Assembly: GCF_024347135.1 (NCBI RefSeq) | Contig: NZ_AP024907.1 | Location: 3,649,001 to 3,713,000 of the forward strand | DNA: 64,000 nt | Direction of reading: 5' to 3' | From: Vibrio spartinae | GTDB taxonomy: Bacteria > Pseudomonadota > Gammaproteobacteria > Enterobacterales > Vibrionaceae | Shown: positions 18,745-29,851 of the stretch, piece after piece | Numbering within the stretch: position 1 is the first letter of the stretch | Layout: every line of letters starts with the position of its first letter | Notes under the pieces: model-generated | Databases searched by the model: none | What the model was told of the DNA's origin: nothing | The model's input: only the letters and a program-made list of their open reading frames with translations | Position numbers and translations under genes: made by a program

Positions 18745-19236
18745 TTAACCTCGAACTAATTCCAGGCGTTTTATATCAATCATGCCATTTTTTTCAGCCC
18801 TATCGATATCCATCATCATCACCTGAATACCATACTGCTGCCGTAGAAAAGCCAACCAGTCGATAAACTGATTAAACGCTACCGGTTCCACCCAAATTTG
18901 TAAGCCTTCACCTTTGGGTTGCATTCGAATTAACCGAACACCAAATTTACCAGTAGACCCCGCAACAGCTTGGTTCATCGGCTCATTTGAAACGGGACCA
19001 TCCCCATGCTGTCTAAGCTGAGTTAACGTATCGGCTTTTTCTGTGACCCATGCATATAAATTCTTCTCTGCGGTCAACTTATTTTGCGCCAGAACACGCT
19101 GTTCCTGAATGGGGCGAACAACACCACCATACAGCAGTGCCAAAACACTAAAACCGACAGTCACCAGTAATAATCGCTGCTCTCTGGAGGACAATGTCTT
19201 CCACCAAGCATAACCACGACTCATCCATTGATTCAT
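18745..19236 (-). CDS. gspM: Type II secretion inner-membrane protein GspM
   Basis: Bitopic inner-membrane protein that with GspL forms the platform linking the pilin motor GspE to the envelope. 163 residues from ATG 19236, which has AGGTGA at good distance; GTG 19245 is an alternative. The short cytoplasmic part contains WWKTLSSREQRLLL; TM is at about 23-41 and the rest is a periplasmic ferredoxin-like domain. Its start lies just after the gspL stop. Confidence 0.93.
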   Translation of the reverse strand: MNQWMSRGYAWWKTLSSREQRLLLVTVGFSVLALLYGGVVRPIQEQRVLAQNKLTAEKNLYAWVTEKADTLTQLRQHGDGPVSNEPMNQAVAGSTGKFGVRLIRMQPKGEGLQIWVEPVAFNQFIDWLAFLRQQYGIQVMMMDIDRAEKNGMIDIKRLELVRG

Positions 19237-19245
19237 ATCGTTCAC

Positions 19246-20457
19246 CTACTGATTTTTTAAGATGAAAGACCCTGAGACCTGATTGTTATCTCGGTTGAGA
19301 GGTCCTTGCTCCACATCAAACTTCTGGGACAGTTTCTTACGAGTTGCTTCAAATGCCTGAAAATCAGCACCTCGAACATCAATACGAATATCACCCCGCA
19401 CGCTATCATAGTGAATACGTTGTAATTGTACGCCTGAAGTACTGCCAATCATCTCCGCCAGCGACGTGAATAATGACAGTGCAGAATCTTGCCCTTCACC
19501 ACCAGACAACGTCTGAATTGCATTGGTAAACTGGCTTTTCAGATAACTGACTGTCGGGATTTTGTGCCGCTCCGGAAATATCGTTCTGAAAATATGTTCA
19601 CTTTCTGTTCTCAGGGCTGTTGCCTCTTGAGACATTCGGCGGATATCAACGGCATGATGAATCAACAACAAAGTCATCAACGCCACCAACGCGATAAGAC
19701 TGCCTCGCCAGATCTGCCAGTATTTCATCACCGAAGAAGACTTCTTAAACGGACCGGTCAATAACGTGATCGGGCTACTTAATGCCCCGCGGTACAGCAA
19801 CAAGTCTATAGAATCAACCAGCTTCTCGGTCCAGACTTGTGAACTCGAATCATTCAATTCCGGCACCTGACTGTAAGACGTAATCTCAAGTACCGGGCTT
19901 TCCTCTTCATCTTCATTCATCTGGGTCAGTATGGGTAACCACGAATGTTCAACACAAACACCACTGAATTGACCCTGACGAATCAGCCATTCATGACCGA
20001 ATTGAACAGCCGTTGCATTCTCTTCTGTCGGTAATGCCAGCACATCCGGCAACACATTTTCGACTTGAAGTCCGCAGGCTTCAAACTGTTCCAGAATGCA
20101 ACTCAGCCAATTCCGATCCACTGCGACGGTATAAACCTGATCCTCTTGTTTGGCTAATACGGAAAAATGCAATCCATCCACATCCTGTGCGAGTTCATCT
20201 TCCACTAAGTACGGTAGCATTTTTTCATACTGACGAGCACCACCAGCCGGTAATGAAACGGTCTTCATCACCACATCGGCCCCCGAAAGTAACACGATCA
20301 CAGGCCGGCCTTCAGCATGAGGTACTAGCTCATCTATATTGGTCCAGGATGCTATCTCTCCTGACTTTTCAATCGTTGTCGCATGCTCAGCACCGATCCA
20401 CCAATGCCCTTTGGCTTGGGGTTGCTTACTCAGCCGGACGAGCAGATATTCGCTCAC
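19246..20457 (-). CDS. gspL: Type II secretion cytoplasmic-membrane protein GspL
   Basis: Recruits the ATPase GspE to the inner membrane. 403 residues from GTG 20457 (SEYLLVRLS aligns with the start of V. cholerae EpsL as I recall it; GGAGG lies 5 bases upstream). The N-terminal cytoplasmic part is actin-like (about 1-235: [28 protein letters not shown]). One TM lies near 255-273 after [11 protein letters not shown], then a periplasmic domain ([20 protein letters not shown]). It overlaps the end of gspK by 32 bases, suggesting translational coupling. Confidence 0.95.
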   Translation of the reverse strand: MSEYLLVRLSKQPQAKGHWWIGAEHATTIEKSGEIASWTNIDELVPHAEGRPVIVLLSGADVVMKTVSLPAGGARQYEKMLPYLVEDELAQDVDGLHFSVLAKQEDQVYTVAVDRNWLSCILEQFEACGLQVENVLPDVLALPTEENATAVQFGHEWLIRQGQFSGVCVEHSWLPILTQMNEDEEESPVLEITSYSQVPELNDSSSQVWTEKLVDSIDLLLYRGALSSPITLLTGPFKKSSSVMKYWQIWRGSLIALVALMTLLLIHHAVDIRRMSQEATALRTESEHIFRTIFPERHKIPTVSYLKSQFTNAIQTLSGGEGQDSALSLFTSLAEMIGSTSGVQLQRIHYDSVRGDIRIDVRGADFQAFEATRKKLSQKFDVEQGPLNRDNNQVSGSFILKNQ

Positions 20458-21454
20458 GCTCTCCTCCATAGCGACGGCGAATGACCGTCACAGTTTTTCT
20501 ATCTTTACTAAACATTAGACTCCGAACCCTCACCCGGGCATCATCGACCATGACCTGAGCATCCAATTCAAAATAATTGCTATCAATCCCGAGAAAACCG
20601 GTGGCGTCTGATTTGATGGTTTCATCAATCCCACTCAACTCACCCTGTGCCCAAAAATCATCGAGACTATCCCACCCGGAATAAGGCCGATCCTCAATCA
20701 ACTGCACTGCTGCGGACGAACTGAGATAGGGATAAAACATCGCAACTAAAATGTTTGCCTGTTTGACAGAAACGGTGTTGATGTTCAATCGCCATTCTTT
20801 GGTCGGCAAAGTGCATAAACTCGGCATACTTTTCATCATAATCTTACCACTGACGCCCTGCACTGCCCGAATCTCTGTGGCATCGGCTAATAAACTATCG
20901 GGGGCATCATAGGCTGGCGACATCGACTCATAGAAGCTGTCTTCGACCCCGCTGACCGAATTAATCGAACGATTCGAATCAATAAATTCCCAAACCGAAT
21001 TGGCAGCAACTTCAGCCTGATAATTATCAATTTCTTCCGCTTCAAACAGATGCTGTAATACCTGTACTAAATAAGGTGTCCCGGTGTCCGCCGGATTCCA
21101 TTTAATTCCCGCCAATGCGTTAATATTTATACAAGACTGCATGTCTTGAATATTTCCTTCCACCGTGCCGTAATCCAGTGGGTATTGTTTATCTTTTACC
21201 GCCCAAGGCTGACTCAGGTTGATAGCCTCATCATTATCTTCATAACTCTGCTTTATGGCCGATTTAGCCAACGCTTCAACACCGAGGCTATACCAATATG
21301 CCTGTTGATATTTGAGTTGGTTTCCTGAGCGATGATACTGAGTAAACAAACGCTCTGACATTGTAGCCGCGATGGAAACCATCATTGCCAATATCAGCAA
21401 CACCAGAATCAGGGCAACGCCACGCTGTCTTTGCAACGATCTAATGGGATGCAT
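20426..21454 (-). CDS. gspK: Type II secretion minor pseudopilin GspK
   Basis: Large minor pseudopilin that caps the pseudopilus tip with GspI and GspJ. About 342 residues; ATG 21454 is used, with GTG 21463 as alternative. The prepilin peptide ends [18 protein letters not shown]: cleavage is after Gly and the residue at +5 is not Glu, as is usual for GspK. A long periplasmic domain follows, with [19 protein letters not shown] and [20 protein letters not shown]. It overlaps gspJ at its start and gspL at its end. Confidence 0.95.
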   Translation of the reverse strand: MHPIRSLQRQRGVALILVLLILAMMVSIAATMSERLFTQYHRSGNQLKYQQAYWYSLGVEALAKSAIKQSYEDNDEAINLSQPWAVKDKQYPLDYGTVEGNIQDMQSCININALAGIKWNPADTGTPYLVQVLQHLFEAEEIDNYQAEVAANSVWEFIDSNRSINSVSGVEDSFYESMSPAYDAPDSLLADATEIRAVQGVSGKIMMKSMPSLCTLPTKEWRLNINTVSVKQANILVAMFYPYLSSSAAVQLIEDRPYSGWDSLDDFWAQGELSGIDETIKSDATGFLGIDSNYFELDAQVMVDDARVRVRSLMFSKDRKTVTVIRRRYGGERERISARPAE

Positions 21455-22079
21455 TGGATACACTCAACTCACTTCCAGAGACCAGATAAATCCGTTCAAT
21501 CTCTCCATAATCTTTCAGTGTTAGTTTTACACTGATCGCTTCCGGCAGAACCCCTTTGTCTTCCCATCGGTCAACCCACTGATGATGACGATATAAACGA
21601 AAGCTGATTGACTCAACCTGTGTCAATAATGGCCGAACGATGTCATTATCACCGGCAACCGTATCGGGATAACGCCACCATACTCTTTCCAGACGCTCTC
21701 CTGTTAAACGGTATCCGACCTTAATGATATCCCCTCGGGGAAACTGCATTTGAGGGTTGACCCAACCATGTCGTGTAAAAAGAATGCCGACACTCTCAGA
21801 AGATAATAATCCGTCCTGCATCCACAACAACTGAGATCCGGGCTCTTCTCCCTGATTACGAAACTGGCGGGACGCCATCTGGCGAAAATCACTATCCATA
21901 ATCGCTAACGCCTTCTGAATTTCACCCAGCCGTTTTTCACTCTCCTGGCTGACAACGTTACTACGCTGAACTTGGTTCAAGACCTGATACGCAGCAATCG
22001 TCAGACTCGCCAAAATCGTCAGCGCAACCAACACCTCAATTAAAGTGAATCCCCGACTATGACGCTTCATTTGCAACAT
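21441..22079 (-). CDS. gspJ: Type II secretion minor pseudopilin GspJ
   Basis: 212 residues. The prepilin N-terminus [19 protein letters not shown] shows the GF cleavage site and Glu at +5, followed by the single TM helix that packs in the pseudopilus. The periplasmic part contains [20 protein letters not shown] and [19 protein letters not shown]. It is part of the I-J-K tip complex. The start overlaps gspI by 23 bases; ATG 22070 (MKRHSRGF) is an equally possible start. Confidence 0.95.
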   Translation of the reverse strand: MLQMKRHSRGFTLIEVLVALTILASLTIAAYQVLNQVQRSNVVSQESEKRLGEIQKALAIMDSDFRQMASRQFRNQGEEPGSQLLWMQDGLLSSESVGILFTRHGWVNPQMQFPRGDIIKVGYRLTGERLERVWWRYPDTVAGDNDIVRPLLTQVESISFRLYRHHQWVDRWEDKGVLPEAISVKLTLKDYGEIERIYLVSGSELSVSNASH

Positions 22080-22422
22080 AACTTCTCACAATCACCACCG
22101 ACGGGCCGGATTTACTTTGGGAAACGCTCACATCAAAGGCTTTCAGCACATCATTGCTCGTTTCAACCAAAGACACTTTCCAATACCAAGTCGTTCCAGC
22201 CATTTCTTCCTTCCCTTCTTGGTTAGACAAAGTTTCCGGCGCGAGCATGATTCGAGCCATTTGATTATCAACCACCATTGCAGCAAACATCTTCTCTTCG
22301 AGTGTGTGCACTGTATTGACATGTTGGCTGACAGCCTTAATCACACTGATCGATGCCGTTGCAAAGATTGCCAATGCAATCAGCACCTCCAGTAATGTCA
22401 TTCCCTTAATTTGCTTCATCAT
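22057..22422 (-). CDS. gspI: Type II secretion minor pseudopilin GspI
   Basis: 121 residues. N-terminus MKQIKGMTLLEVLIALAIFA: prepilin peptidase site at Gly-Met, with Glu at +5. It nucleates the pseudopilus tip with GspJ and GspK. Overlaps gspH (17 bases) and gspJ. Confidence 0.95.
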   Translation of the reverse strand: MMKQIKGMTLLEVLIALAIFATASISVIKAVSQHVNTVHTLEEKMFAAMVVDNQMARIMLAPETLSNQEGKEEMAGTTWYWKVSLVETSNDVLKAFDVSVSQSKSGPSVVIVRSYVANEAS

Positions 22423-22993
22423 CTTGATCCGAGGGAGTCCGAATATGCAGAATGCCGTCTTCAGCGGTTTCCACTAACCACAATGAATCCGGTGTGGAAT
22501 CCGCCCAAAACTGGATAGAAAATGGTGTAACATCACCACTAGAGAGAATAAATATCTGCGGTGTCGGGATGGGCTTCTCATCCTCGTTTTGGTCGGGAAA
22601 ATCCATGTCTTCAAACAAAGATTCCTGACTGAACAAACGCTCCGGATTATTCCAGACACCACCACCGCGTTCAAAACGGAAAGTCGTTCCCTCTTCAGCC
22701 GTCAACTCACCTTTGATAGATGACTGAGATTCAAGATCTTTCCAGCCCTCATCCGATAGCCTCAAAAAGCGGAATTCATGTTTTTTTTCATCGACATAAA
22801 GACCATAAGTCCGCCCACTGAAAATCGCATCTTCACTCAAAAGCTGTAAACGCTGATAAAGCCGTTCAGCCGTTTGTTGCACCTCATCCTGAGACCTATC
22901 AGGCAGAGACATCACGACGACCATACTGCCCAGCGAAATCACCACCAGAACCAACATAATTTCCAGCAGAGTAAAACCACGGTGGTATTTCAT
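22406..22993 (-). CDS. gspH: Type II secretion minor pseudopilin GspH
   Basis: 195 residues. N-terminus MKYHRGFTLLEIMLVLVVIS with the GF cleavage site and Glu at +5. The periplasmic domain contains DRSQDEVQQTAERLYQRLQL and IFSGRTYGLYVDEKK. GspH links the minor pseudopilin tip to the GspG fibre. It begins 24 bases after the gspG stop. Confidence 0.95.
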   Translation of the reverse strand: MKYHRGFTLLEIMLVLVVISLGSMVVVMSLPDRSQDEVQQTAERLYQRLQLLSEDAIFSGRTYGLYVDEKKHEFRFLRLSDEGWKDLESQSSIKGELTAEEGTTFRFERGGGVWNNPERLFSQESLFEDMDFPDQNEDEKPIPTPQIFILSSGDVTPFSIQFWADSTPDSLWLVETAEDGILHIRTPSDQDDEAN

Positions 22994-23017
22994 GAGCAGT
23001 ATTCATCCATTCCGCGA

Positions 23018-23467
23018 TTACTGGAAGTCAAGTAAGTTCCAGTTACCGATGTCGCTGTTATTCCCTTCACCGCCTTCCTGGCCATCAGCACCATAACTAA
23101 AGACATCAATTTTACCCTTATCGCCAGGGCTCAAATATTGATAGTCATTTCCCCAAGGGTCCTGTGGTAACCGCTTGATATAACCGCCTTCGCGATAGTT
23201 GCGCGGTTCGGGATTGGACGGTTTGGTGACCAACGCCTCTAACCCTTGATCAGTGGTTGGATAAACATTGTTATCTAATCGGTACATATCCAATGCATTT
23301 TCCAGAGAGACAATATCGGCAATCGCTTTTTTCTGATCGGCTTTCTCTTTATTTCCCAATAGGTTCGGGACAACAAAACTCGCCAAAAGCCCAAGGATGA
23401 CAATCACGACCATCACTTCTAACAGCGTAAAACCACCTTGTTTGCTTACTTGATTTTTTATTTTCAT
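23018..23467 (-). CDS. gspG: Type II secretion major pseudopilin GspG
   Basis: Builds the pseudopilus that pushes substrates through GspD. About 149 residues from ATG 23467 (MKIKNQVSKQGGFTLLEVM), with GGAG 5 bases upstream; GTG 23485 is a weaker option. Cleavage is at Gly-Phe, with Glu at +5. The C-terminal Ca-binding loop region and conserved GNDYQYLSPGDKGKIDVFSY are present. Normal length for the family. Confidence 0.97.
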   Translation of the reverse strand: MKIKNQVSKQGGFTLLEVMVVIVILGLLASFVVPNLLGNKEKADQKKAIADIVSLENALDMYRLDNNVYPTTDQGLEALVTKPSNPEPRNYREGGYIKRLPQDPWGNDYQYLSPGDKGKIDVFSYGADGQEGGEGNNSDIGNWNLLDFQ

Positions 23468-23511
23468 TCCTACTCCAACACTCACGTTTCTTACCCAATG
23501 AACAGCTAAGA

Positions 23512-24741
23512 CTAGCGCGTCATTAAATTGTTCATTTCTAAAATCGGCATCAGGGTTGCCATCACAATAAACAAAACCAACCCAGCCATTAATGCAATCA
23601 GCATCGGGGTGAACAGACCCAAAGCAATATTCACCGTTGCTTCAAACTGCTCATCCTGATTATCTGCGGCACTAATGAGCATGTTCTCCAATTCACCACT
23701 CTGCTCACCACTGGCAATCATATGCAGCATCATCGGAGGAAAAAGCTTCGTTTGTTGCAAAGACTTACGAATACTCGCCCCTTCTCGGACGGACTCTGCC
23801 GCTTCCTGTACTTTCTGTTTCATGTATGTGTTTTCCACAACATCTTTGGCAACAAGCATTGCATCGAGAATCGGAATACTACTCGAAGAACATATCGCCA
23901 GTGTTCGTGCAAAACGAGAGGTATTCAGACCTCGAACAATTTTACCAATCATGGGGACACTCATCAGTTTACGATGAAATGCAAAGCGGATATGTGGCCG
24001 TTTTAATGCTGACTGGATGAATACCCACCCACCTAACGTCAGCAGCAAAACCAACCAGCCCCAGTCCTGAACAAAATGGCTCATATTTAATAAAATCTGA
24101 GTCGATGTCGGCAGCGTTTGCCCCATTTGAATAAATTGCCCCACAATTTTGGGCACCACAGCAGCCAAAAGAAAAGCAACAATCGTGACCGCAAATACAA
24201 CCAGAACAATGGGATAAATCAATGCCTGTAAGAGCTTCGAGCGCATCTTCTGTCGATTTTCGGTATAACTCGCTAATCGATTCAGAATCATATCCAAATG
24301 CCCGGATTTCTCGCCGGCTGAAATCATGGAACGAAACAAACCGTCAAAAATATGTGGGTAATCGGCCATACTATCTGCGAGGGAAAAACCTTCCGTCACT
24401 TTTGACCGGACACGGGTAAGAACACTGCGAATTCGTGGTTTTTCTGTCTGTTCAATCACCGCTTGCAGACACGCTTCCAGCGGCATTCCTGACTGGAGTA
24501 ATGTCGACATTTGCCGAGTTAACAGTGCAAGGTCCGTCGCCCCAATACCTCTTTTCCACGAAGTCGACGTGGTGCTGCCTTGGGTTTGATTATTTTTCTG
24601 GACTTGCGTGGCCTGAACAGCAATCGGCGTCAGCCCTTGCTCTTTCAAGCGTTGGCGAACGTGGCGGGCACTATCCCCCTCGATCACACCTTTTTTGCGT
24701 TTTCCTTTGAGATCAAGCGCCTGATATTCAAATGCAGCCAT
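23512..24741 (-). CDS. gspF: Type II secretion inner-membrane platform protein GspF
   Basis: Polytopic protein at the base of the pseudopilus, thought to be turned or moved by GspE. 409 residues with two repeats of the T2SF domain (about 70-195 and 275-395) and three TM helices (about 170-195, 225-245, 378-400). Starts [20 protein letters not shown]. Its start shares one base with the gspE stop. Confidence 0.97.
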   Translation of the reverse strand: MAAFEYQALDLKGKRKKGVIEGDSARHVRQRLKEQGLTPIAVQATQVQKNNQTQGSTTSTSWKRGIGATDLALLTRQMSTLLQSGMPLEACLQAVIEQTEKPRIRSVLTRVRSKVTEGFSLADSMADYPHIFDGLFRSMISAGEKSGHLDMILNRLASYTENRQKMRSKLLQALIYPIVLVVFAVTIVAFLLAAVVPKIVGQFIQMGQTLPTSTQILLNMSHFVQDWGWLVLLLTLGGWVFIQSALKRPHIRFAFHRKLMSVPMIGKIVRGLNTSRFARTLAICSSSSIPILDAMLVAKDVVENTYMKQKVQEAAESVREGASIRKSLQQTKLFPPMMLHMIASGEQSGELENMLISAADNQDEQFEATVNIALGLFTPMLIALMAGLVLFIVMATLMPILEMNNLMTR

Positions 24742-26213
24742 CAGACCTCCTCGGTGACCCGCAACACTTCTTCAAGTGTCGTGATCCCCACCTGAACCTT
24801 ACTCAATCCATCCATACGAATGCTTGGGCATGACTCGCGAACTTGCTGTTCAACGGCCTGCTCACCGGCTTCGGTATGGATCAGTGATTTGACTTTTTCA
24901 TCAATCACTAATAATTCATGAATCCCAGTCCGTCCCCGGTAACCTTTGTAATGGCATTTCTCACACCCTTTTGGTGCATAAAGCGTCAGAGGCTCATCCT
25001 CTTGAATATCGAATAGCTCACGCTGTTCTTTATCGGCCTCAAATGGCTGCTTACAATCGGGACATAACGTCCGAACCAACCGCTGAGCCAGAACACCAAC
25101 GAGAGAAGATGACACAAGAAAAGATTCAATCCCCATATCTCGCAGACGTGTTACCGCACCAATCGCGGTATTCGTATGCAATGTCGAAAGAACCAAGTGC
25201 CCGGTGAGAGATGCCTGTACCGCAATTTGTGCCGTTTCCAAATCCCGGATTTCTCCGACCATGACGACATCAGGGTCCTGACGCAGAATCGCTCGCAGCC
25301 CTCGGGCAAAAGTCATATCGACTTTCGGATTCACCTGAGTCTGACCGATACCGTCAATATCAAACTCAATCGGGTCTTCAACCGTCAGAATGTTTTTCTC
25401 ATTCCGATCCAATTCTTGTAAACCGGCATAAAGCGTCGTCGATTTACCAGAACCGGTTGGCCCCGTCACCAATAAAATACCATGTGGTCGCTGCAGCAGT
25501 TCTCGGAACCGAACGAAAATTGTCTGGGTCATTCCCAGACTGTAGAGATCCATCTGAGTCGCATTTTTATCCAAAATACGCATGACGACCCGCTCTCCAT
25601 GAGAGGAAGGCATGGTAGAAACACGGACATCAACGGCCCGACCACCGATTCTCAGTGAAATACGGCCATCCTGAGGTACCCGTTTTTCAGCAATATCCAG
25701 CTTCGCCATGACCTTCACGCGTGAAACCAATAAAGGCGCTAGCTTACGGCTGGGCGATAAAACCTCACGAAGCATGCCATCAACCCGAAAACGGATCGAT
25801 AAAGATACTTCAAAGGTTTCAATATGGATATCGGAAGCTTCTTCTTTGATAGCCTCACTCAACATGGCGTTAATCAGCTTGATAATCGGCGCATCATCAT
25901 CTGAGTCCAACAAATCCTGATTATTGGGCAGTTCCTCTGCGAGGGCAAAGAAATCATCATTATCTGCACCGAGATCTTCCATCAACTGGCGAGTTTCGGA
26001 CGTATCACGCTGATAGACTTTTGTCAGCCTTGCCTCGAACTCGGCTTCAGGAAGTGCCACCAGCTCAAACGACTTTTGCAACACCCGCTTGGCCTCAACC
26101 AAAGCCGTAATCGATACCGGCTCCACATAATAGAGATAAGGTGTCTCATCTTCATGTGAGGCGTCAAATACGAGCTTATACCGGTTTGCGAAACTAAAAG
26201 GTAAACGCTGCAC
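24741..26213 (-). CDS. gspE: Type II secretion ATPase GspE
   Basis: Cytoplasmic hexameric ATPase that powers pseudopilus assembly. 490 residues from GTG 26213, with GGAG 7 bases before. N-terminal domain for GspL binding; Walker [15 protein letters not shown] (about 257), Asp box, Walker [16 protein letters not shown], His box, and the tetracysteine zinc site CPDCK ... CEKCHYKGY (about 387-425). Compared with V. cholerae EpsE, which I recall as about 503 residues, the N-terminus is shorter by roughly a dozen residues. Confidence 0.97.
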   Translation of the reverse strand: MQRLPFSFANRYKLVFDASHEDETPYLYYVEPVSITALVEAKRVLQKSFELVALPEAEFEARLTKVYQRDTSETRQLMEDLGADNDDFFALAEELPNNQDLLDSDDDAPIIKLINAMLSEAIKEEASDIHIETFEVSLSIRFRVDGMLREVLSPSRKLAPLLVSRVKVMAKLDIAEKRVPQDGRISLRIGGRAVDVRVSTMPSSHGERVVMRILDKNATQMDLYSLGMTQTIFVRFRELLQRPHGILLVTGPTGSGKSTTLYAGLQELDRNEKNILTVEDPIEFDIDGIGQTQVNPKVDMTFARGLRAILRQDPDVVMVGEIRDLETAQIAVQASLTGHLVLSTLHTNTAIGAVTRLRDMGIESFLVSSSLVGVLAQRLVRTLCPDCKQPFEADKEQRELFDIQEDEPLTLYAPKGCEKCHYKGYRGRTGIHELLVIDEKVKSLIHTEAGEQAVEQQVRESCPSIRMDGLSKVQVGITTLEEVLRVTEEV

Positions 26214-26217
26214 AACG

Positions 26218-28257
26218 CTACTCCTGATCCTGATCCTGATCCTTAGGAATCTGATCGATAAAGGCCTGTAATTCTTCCGGATAATGGCTCTGTAACTTAA
26301 ATTCGGGTATCACTGGCGTTTTCCTGTCACCCATCAATCTCAGACCTCTCTCGGCTTTAACAAGCTGCTCAGCACGAATGAAGTTATACTTTCGCTGAGT
26401 CACACCATCCGCGGTCATACCATCACGAATGATCGTTGGCTTGATAAAGACCATAAGATTTCGTTTCTCAACTTTGGTACTGGTTGAACGGAAGAGGTAA
26501 CCGAGCAGAGGGATATCCCCAAGAATGGGAACTTTTGAGTCGCTTTCCTGAGTGCGTTCGTCGATCATACCGCCCAAGACCAGCATTTGACCATCTTTGA
26601 CCATAACCGAGGTATTCAACTGCCGTTTGGCAAAACGGACATCGACAGCACCATTAGCGGCCAGAACATTCGAGACTTCCTGCTCGATCTTGAGCATCAC
26701 CGAATCCCCTTCATTAATTTGGGGAACAACCTTTAACTTAATCCCAACTTCTTTCCGATCTACGGTTTGGAAAGGGTTATCATTCCCGGAGCTTGACGTC
26801 GCCCCAGTCAGTACAGGAACCTCTTCACCAACCACAAATGAGGCTTCACCGTTATCCATGACGGTAATACTCGGTGACGACAGAATATTTGAGCTGGAGT
26901 CTTTAGAAACCGCACTGATCAGAGATGTCCAATCGCCCATCACGATACTGACCGCAGCACCTTCTACACCACTCAATGCATCAGACAATGATGAATAATC
27001 ACCGGATTCTTTGGTCGTATAAGGCCGTCGATTACCGTTGTTATCGGTATAATATTCAGTGGTGCTCTGATCTTTCGCTTCTTCCAGACCAACCATGACC
27101 TTACCGATAGAAGCGCCACTATTCCCAAACTGGATTTCCGATCCACTTTCAATCGAGCCCCATTGAACCCCGAGGTTGATCCCTTCACCTTCAGACATTT
27201 CGACAATCAGGGCTTCAATCAGTACCTGAGCCCGACGAATATCCAATTGGCTAATCACATCCAGCAAAGGTTTCATAATATCTTGTGGCGCACTGAGAAT
27301 CAGTGAGTTGGTATCCTTGTGTGCGGCAATCGTGACATCAGCCCGACTCGAAGGAGCAGACTTTTGCTCACCTTGCTTTTCCGACTGAATATTATCAGAG
27401 ACGCCTTTCAACACATCGACTAAATCTTCAGCTTTGGCATACTTCAGATAAACAACCCGGTGGTTACTCTTGGTCGCCATTTCAATATCAAGCCGTTTAA
27501 TTAAGCGGACGATCCGTTTTCTGACTTTCGGATCACCCGAGATCAAAATCGAATTGGTTCGATCATCTGCAACGACTTGTGGCTGGAGAATCTGAGGCAG
27601 GCTTCTCGTCTCTTTACTGGTATCAAGTGCACTGACAATCCGCACAATTTCCGGTGCCGAAGCATTATTCAGTGTCACGACATCAATATCCGTGTTTCCT
27701 GCTTGGTCAACGCGATCAATAATCTGAGCCAAACGGTCAACGACCGCGGCACGTCCGGTCAACAAAATAATATTCGCAGGTTCATAATGAACCACGTTAC
27801 CGGAACCCGCATTGTTCACTAACTGACGCAACAATGGAGATAATTCTTTAACGGAAACATTGTGAACAGAGACAACCCGGGTAATCACACTGTCCGCATT
27901 TGTGTTACCGGACGAATCCAATACAGGGATGGCTGAGGTTTTTGCATCTTTGGATTTAATGACTTTCAGAACACCGTTGTCCATTTCAACCACGGCAAAT
28001 CCATAGACTTCCAAAACATTCAGAAAAAAACCGTAGTATTGGTCATCACTGAGCGTGTCATAACTCCGTACATCGATTTTCCCTCGCACAGAAGGATCAA
28101 CAATAATTGTTTTATGTAGGTTACGACCGACAATATTAATAAATTCCTGAATATCAGTGCCTTTAAAATTGACGCTGTACTCGTTCGCCAAAGCTGCCGG
28201 AGAAAGCATCATACTTCCTAGTAACAACCACGCGCTTTTTTTTAGCCAATACTTCAC
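26218..28257 (-). CDS. gspD: Type II secretion secretin GspD
   Basis: Outer-membrane secretin channel. 679 residues with a signal peptide ([20 protein letters not shown], cleavage after ALA), N0-N3 periplasmic domains (about 25-330) and the secretin core ([20 protein letters not shown], then [11 protein letters not shown] near 590-620). The C-terminal S domain ends in an Asp-Gln repeat (QDQDQDQE) from a hexanucleotide repeat. It is the pore through which exoproteins leave. Follows gspC by 33 bases. Confidence 0.97.
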   Translation of the reverse strand: MKYWLKKSAWLLLGSMMLSPAALANEYSVNFKGTDIQEFINIVGRNLHKTIIVDPSVRGKIDVRSYDTLSDDQYYGFFLNVLEVYGFAVVEMDNGVLKVIKSKDAKTSAIPVLDSSGNTNADSVITRVVSVHNVSVKELSPLLRQLVNNAGSGNVVHYEPANIILLTGRAAVVDRLAQIIDRVDQAGNTDIDVVTLNNASAPEIVRIVSALDTSKETRSLPQILQPQVVADDRTNSILISGDPKVRKRIVRLIKRLDIEMATKSNHRVVYLKYAKAEDLVDVLKGVSDNIQSEKQGEQKSAPSSRADVTIAAHKDTNSLILSAPQDIMKPLLDVISQLDIRRAQVLIEALIVEMSEGEGINLGVQWGSIESGSEIQFGNSGASIGKVMVGLEEAKDQSTTEYYTDNNGNRRPYTTKESGDYSSLSDALSGVEGAAVSIVMGDWTSLISAVSKDSSSNILSSPSITVMDNGEASFVVGEEVPVLTGATSSSGNDNPFQTVDRKEVGIKLKVVPQINEGDSVMLKIEQEVSNVLAANGAVDVRFAKRQLNTSVMVKDGQMLVLGGMIDERTQESDSKVPILGDIPLLGYLFRSTSTKVEKRNLMVFIKPTIIRDGMTADGVTQRKYNFIRAEQLVKAERGLRLMGDRKTPVIPEFKLQSHYPEELQAFIDQIPKDQDQDQE

Positions 28258-28290
28258 GTCTTTACTCCCTCAATGCCTAGCGACGCTGCA

Positions 28291-29235
28291 CTAAAATTGA
28301 ATATATATATCATGAGTCTGTCCATCTCTCTCTACCGTGATTTTTACATTCGAAAGGTCTGATAAAACGGAGGCAATATCTGACATTGCACTTTCCTTCC
28401 TTAAATCGACATCATTCAATGCAACGGCAATATCACCACTCTTTAATCCGACAGATTGAAATAACTCAGGTGAACGTCCGGGACTCAAACGGTAACCGAG
28501 AATATCATTGTCACGTTTCATTTGAGATAAACGAACATACTGAAATAAAGTCTGTGGATTCTCCGCGATTTCATGTTTGATTTCAGTCAATCGTTCCTTC
28601 TGGGTGCTGACCTTTCCGGTATCATAATTCACAAAGTCATCCGGAGATGGGGTGTTTAGCATAGAATGAGGCTGAGTCTTCATACTCCCCAGACGGCTGT
28701 ACTCCACATCTTTCAACATAAGCGTTTCGCTTCTGCCAGCATTACGGATAATCACTCGGTCATTCAGAACCGACTCCAGTGTCACTCGAGTCCCTTCAAT
28801 TCGTTCCTTCAATCCATAAGTTGCCTGAACACCTTGATAATCAATAATGGCAAGATCTTCAGTGTCGTTATCACTCACAACAACACCGACAAGCTTTAGA
28901 TTTAATTTTGTTTTCGGGGCATTAACGACATGCTCTTGAACAACTGACTTATCACTCTGCTTTTGCAACTGGCCAAAAAGTTGTTTTTCTTTCACAAATG
29001 CGCTGTCAAAGCTATTTGTTGAACCTCGCGCTTCATTTGCAGAAGGGGGTTTCCATGACTGAACCGGCATCGTCTCAAATGGTGCCCAGACCAGCTGACC
29101 GAATATCCAGACAGCAACCAACCATATTCCTGCTGAAATAATGGTGCTGAACAATGATTGATAGTGAATGAAAGAACGCAATAAAGATATGAATAACGCA
29201 GGTACTGAGTTCTTTAGTGTGTCAACGTGTGGCAA
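28291..29235 (-). CDS. gspC: Type II secretion protein GspC
   Basis: Inner-membrane protein connecting the platform to the secretin and helping select substrates. 314 residues, possibly from TTG 29235; no better start is visible. TM is at about 32-52 (FSTIISAGIWLVAVWIFGQL), then the homology region (LNLKLVGVVVSDNDTEDLAI, about 113-185) that binds GspD, and a C-terminal PDZ domain (about 240-314: GLKSGDIAVALNDVDLRKES). First gene of the gsp operon, divergent from hslR. Confidence 0.94.
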   Translation of the reverse strand: MPHVDTLKNSVPALFISLLRSFIHYQSLFSTIISAGIWLVAVWIFGQLVWAPFETMPVQSWKPPSANEARGSTNSFDSAFVKEKQLFGQLQKQSDKSVVQEHVVNAPKTKLNLKLVGVVVSDNDTEDLAIIDYQGVQATYGLKERIEGTRVTLESVLNDRVIIRNAGRSETLMLKDVEYSRLGSMKTQPHSMLNTPSPDDFVNYDTGKVSTQKERLTEIKHEIAENPQTLFQYVRLSQMKRDNDILGYRLSPGRSPELFQSVGLKSGDIAVALNDVDLRKESAMSDIASVLSDLSNVKITVERDGQTHDIYIQF

Positions 29236-29441
29236 TCTCTAACCCTTTGAATTTATCCCTGATTAATTGGTGTAATCAGTTTGGACTACACCATATTAAG
29301 ACCCTGACTAATATAACACACCCATTTTACTATCCACTGTTTTATACTCAAATTTCATCATTTTCTTGAAAACCTAGGTATAAACCACCATTTATCCTTT
29401 TATTATTGAGTAAAACAACAAATTCAGAGGACGATTTTGCG

Positions 29442-29828
29442 ATGAGTTCTAATGAAGAACCGATACGGCTAGATAAATGGCTCTGGGCTGCGCGATTTTA
29501 TAAAACCCGTTCGATTGCCAGAAATATGGTTGACGGTGGTAAAGTCCACTATAATGGGCAACGGTCTAAACCAAGTAAAATCGTAGAAGTCGGAGCAACT
29601 GTCACGCTTAGACAAGGCCAAGAAGAAAAAGTTGTCATTATTGACAAAATATCGGCTCAACGCAGGGGTGCGCCCGAAGCTCAAACCTTGTATACAGAAA
29701 CGGATGCAAGCATTCAAAAACGTGAGGCACATGCGGCGCAACGCAAATTGAATGCGCATAATCCGAGTCCGGATAAGCGTCCCGATAAAAAGCAACGACG
29801 CGATATCATCAAATTTAAACATCAATAA
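29442..29828 (+). CDS. hslR: Ribosome-associated heat shock protein Hsp15
   Basis: S4-domain RNA-binding protein that rescues free 50S subunits carrying nascent chains. About 128 residues from ATG 29442 behind AGAGGA; an upstream TTG at 29406 is in frame but unlike the family. The S4 domain spans about 10-75 ([39 protein letters not shown]). The basic C-terminus ends [14 protein letters not shown]. 23 bases before hslO. Confidence 0.96.
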   Translation: MSSNEEPIRLDKWLWAARFYKTRSIARNMVDGGKVHYNGQRSKPSKIVEVGATVTLRQGQEEKVVIIDKISAQRRGAPEAQTLYTETDASIQKREAHAAQRKLNAHNPSPDKRPDKKQRRDIIKFKHQ

Positions 29829-29851
29829 AGAACAAAGCTGGAGTTTCCTTC

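Noticed and set aside
26218..26245. GATCCT hexanucleotide repeat at the end of gspD as a phase-variable tract
   Set aside because: The unit is a multiple of three and only changes the length of the terminal Asp-Gln tail; no frame switch is possible.
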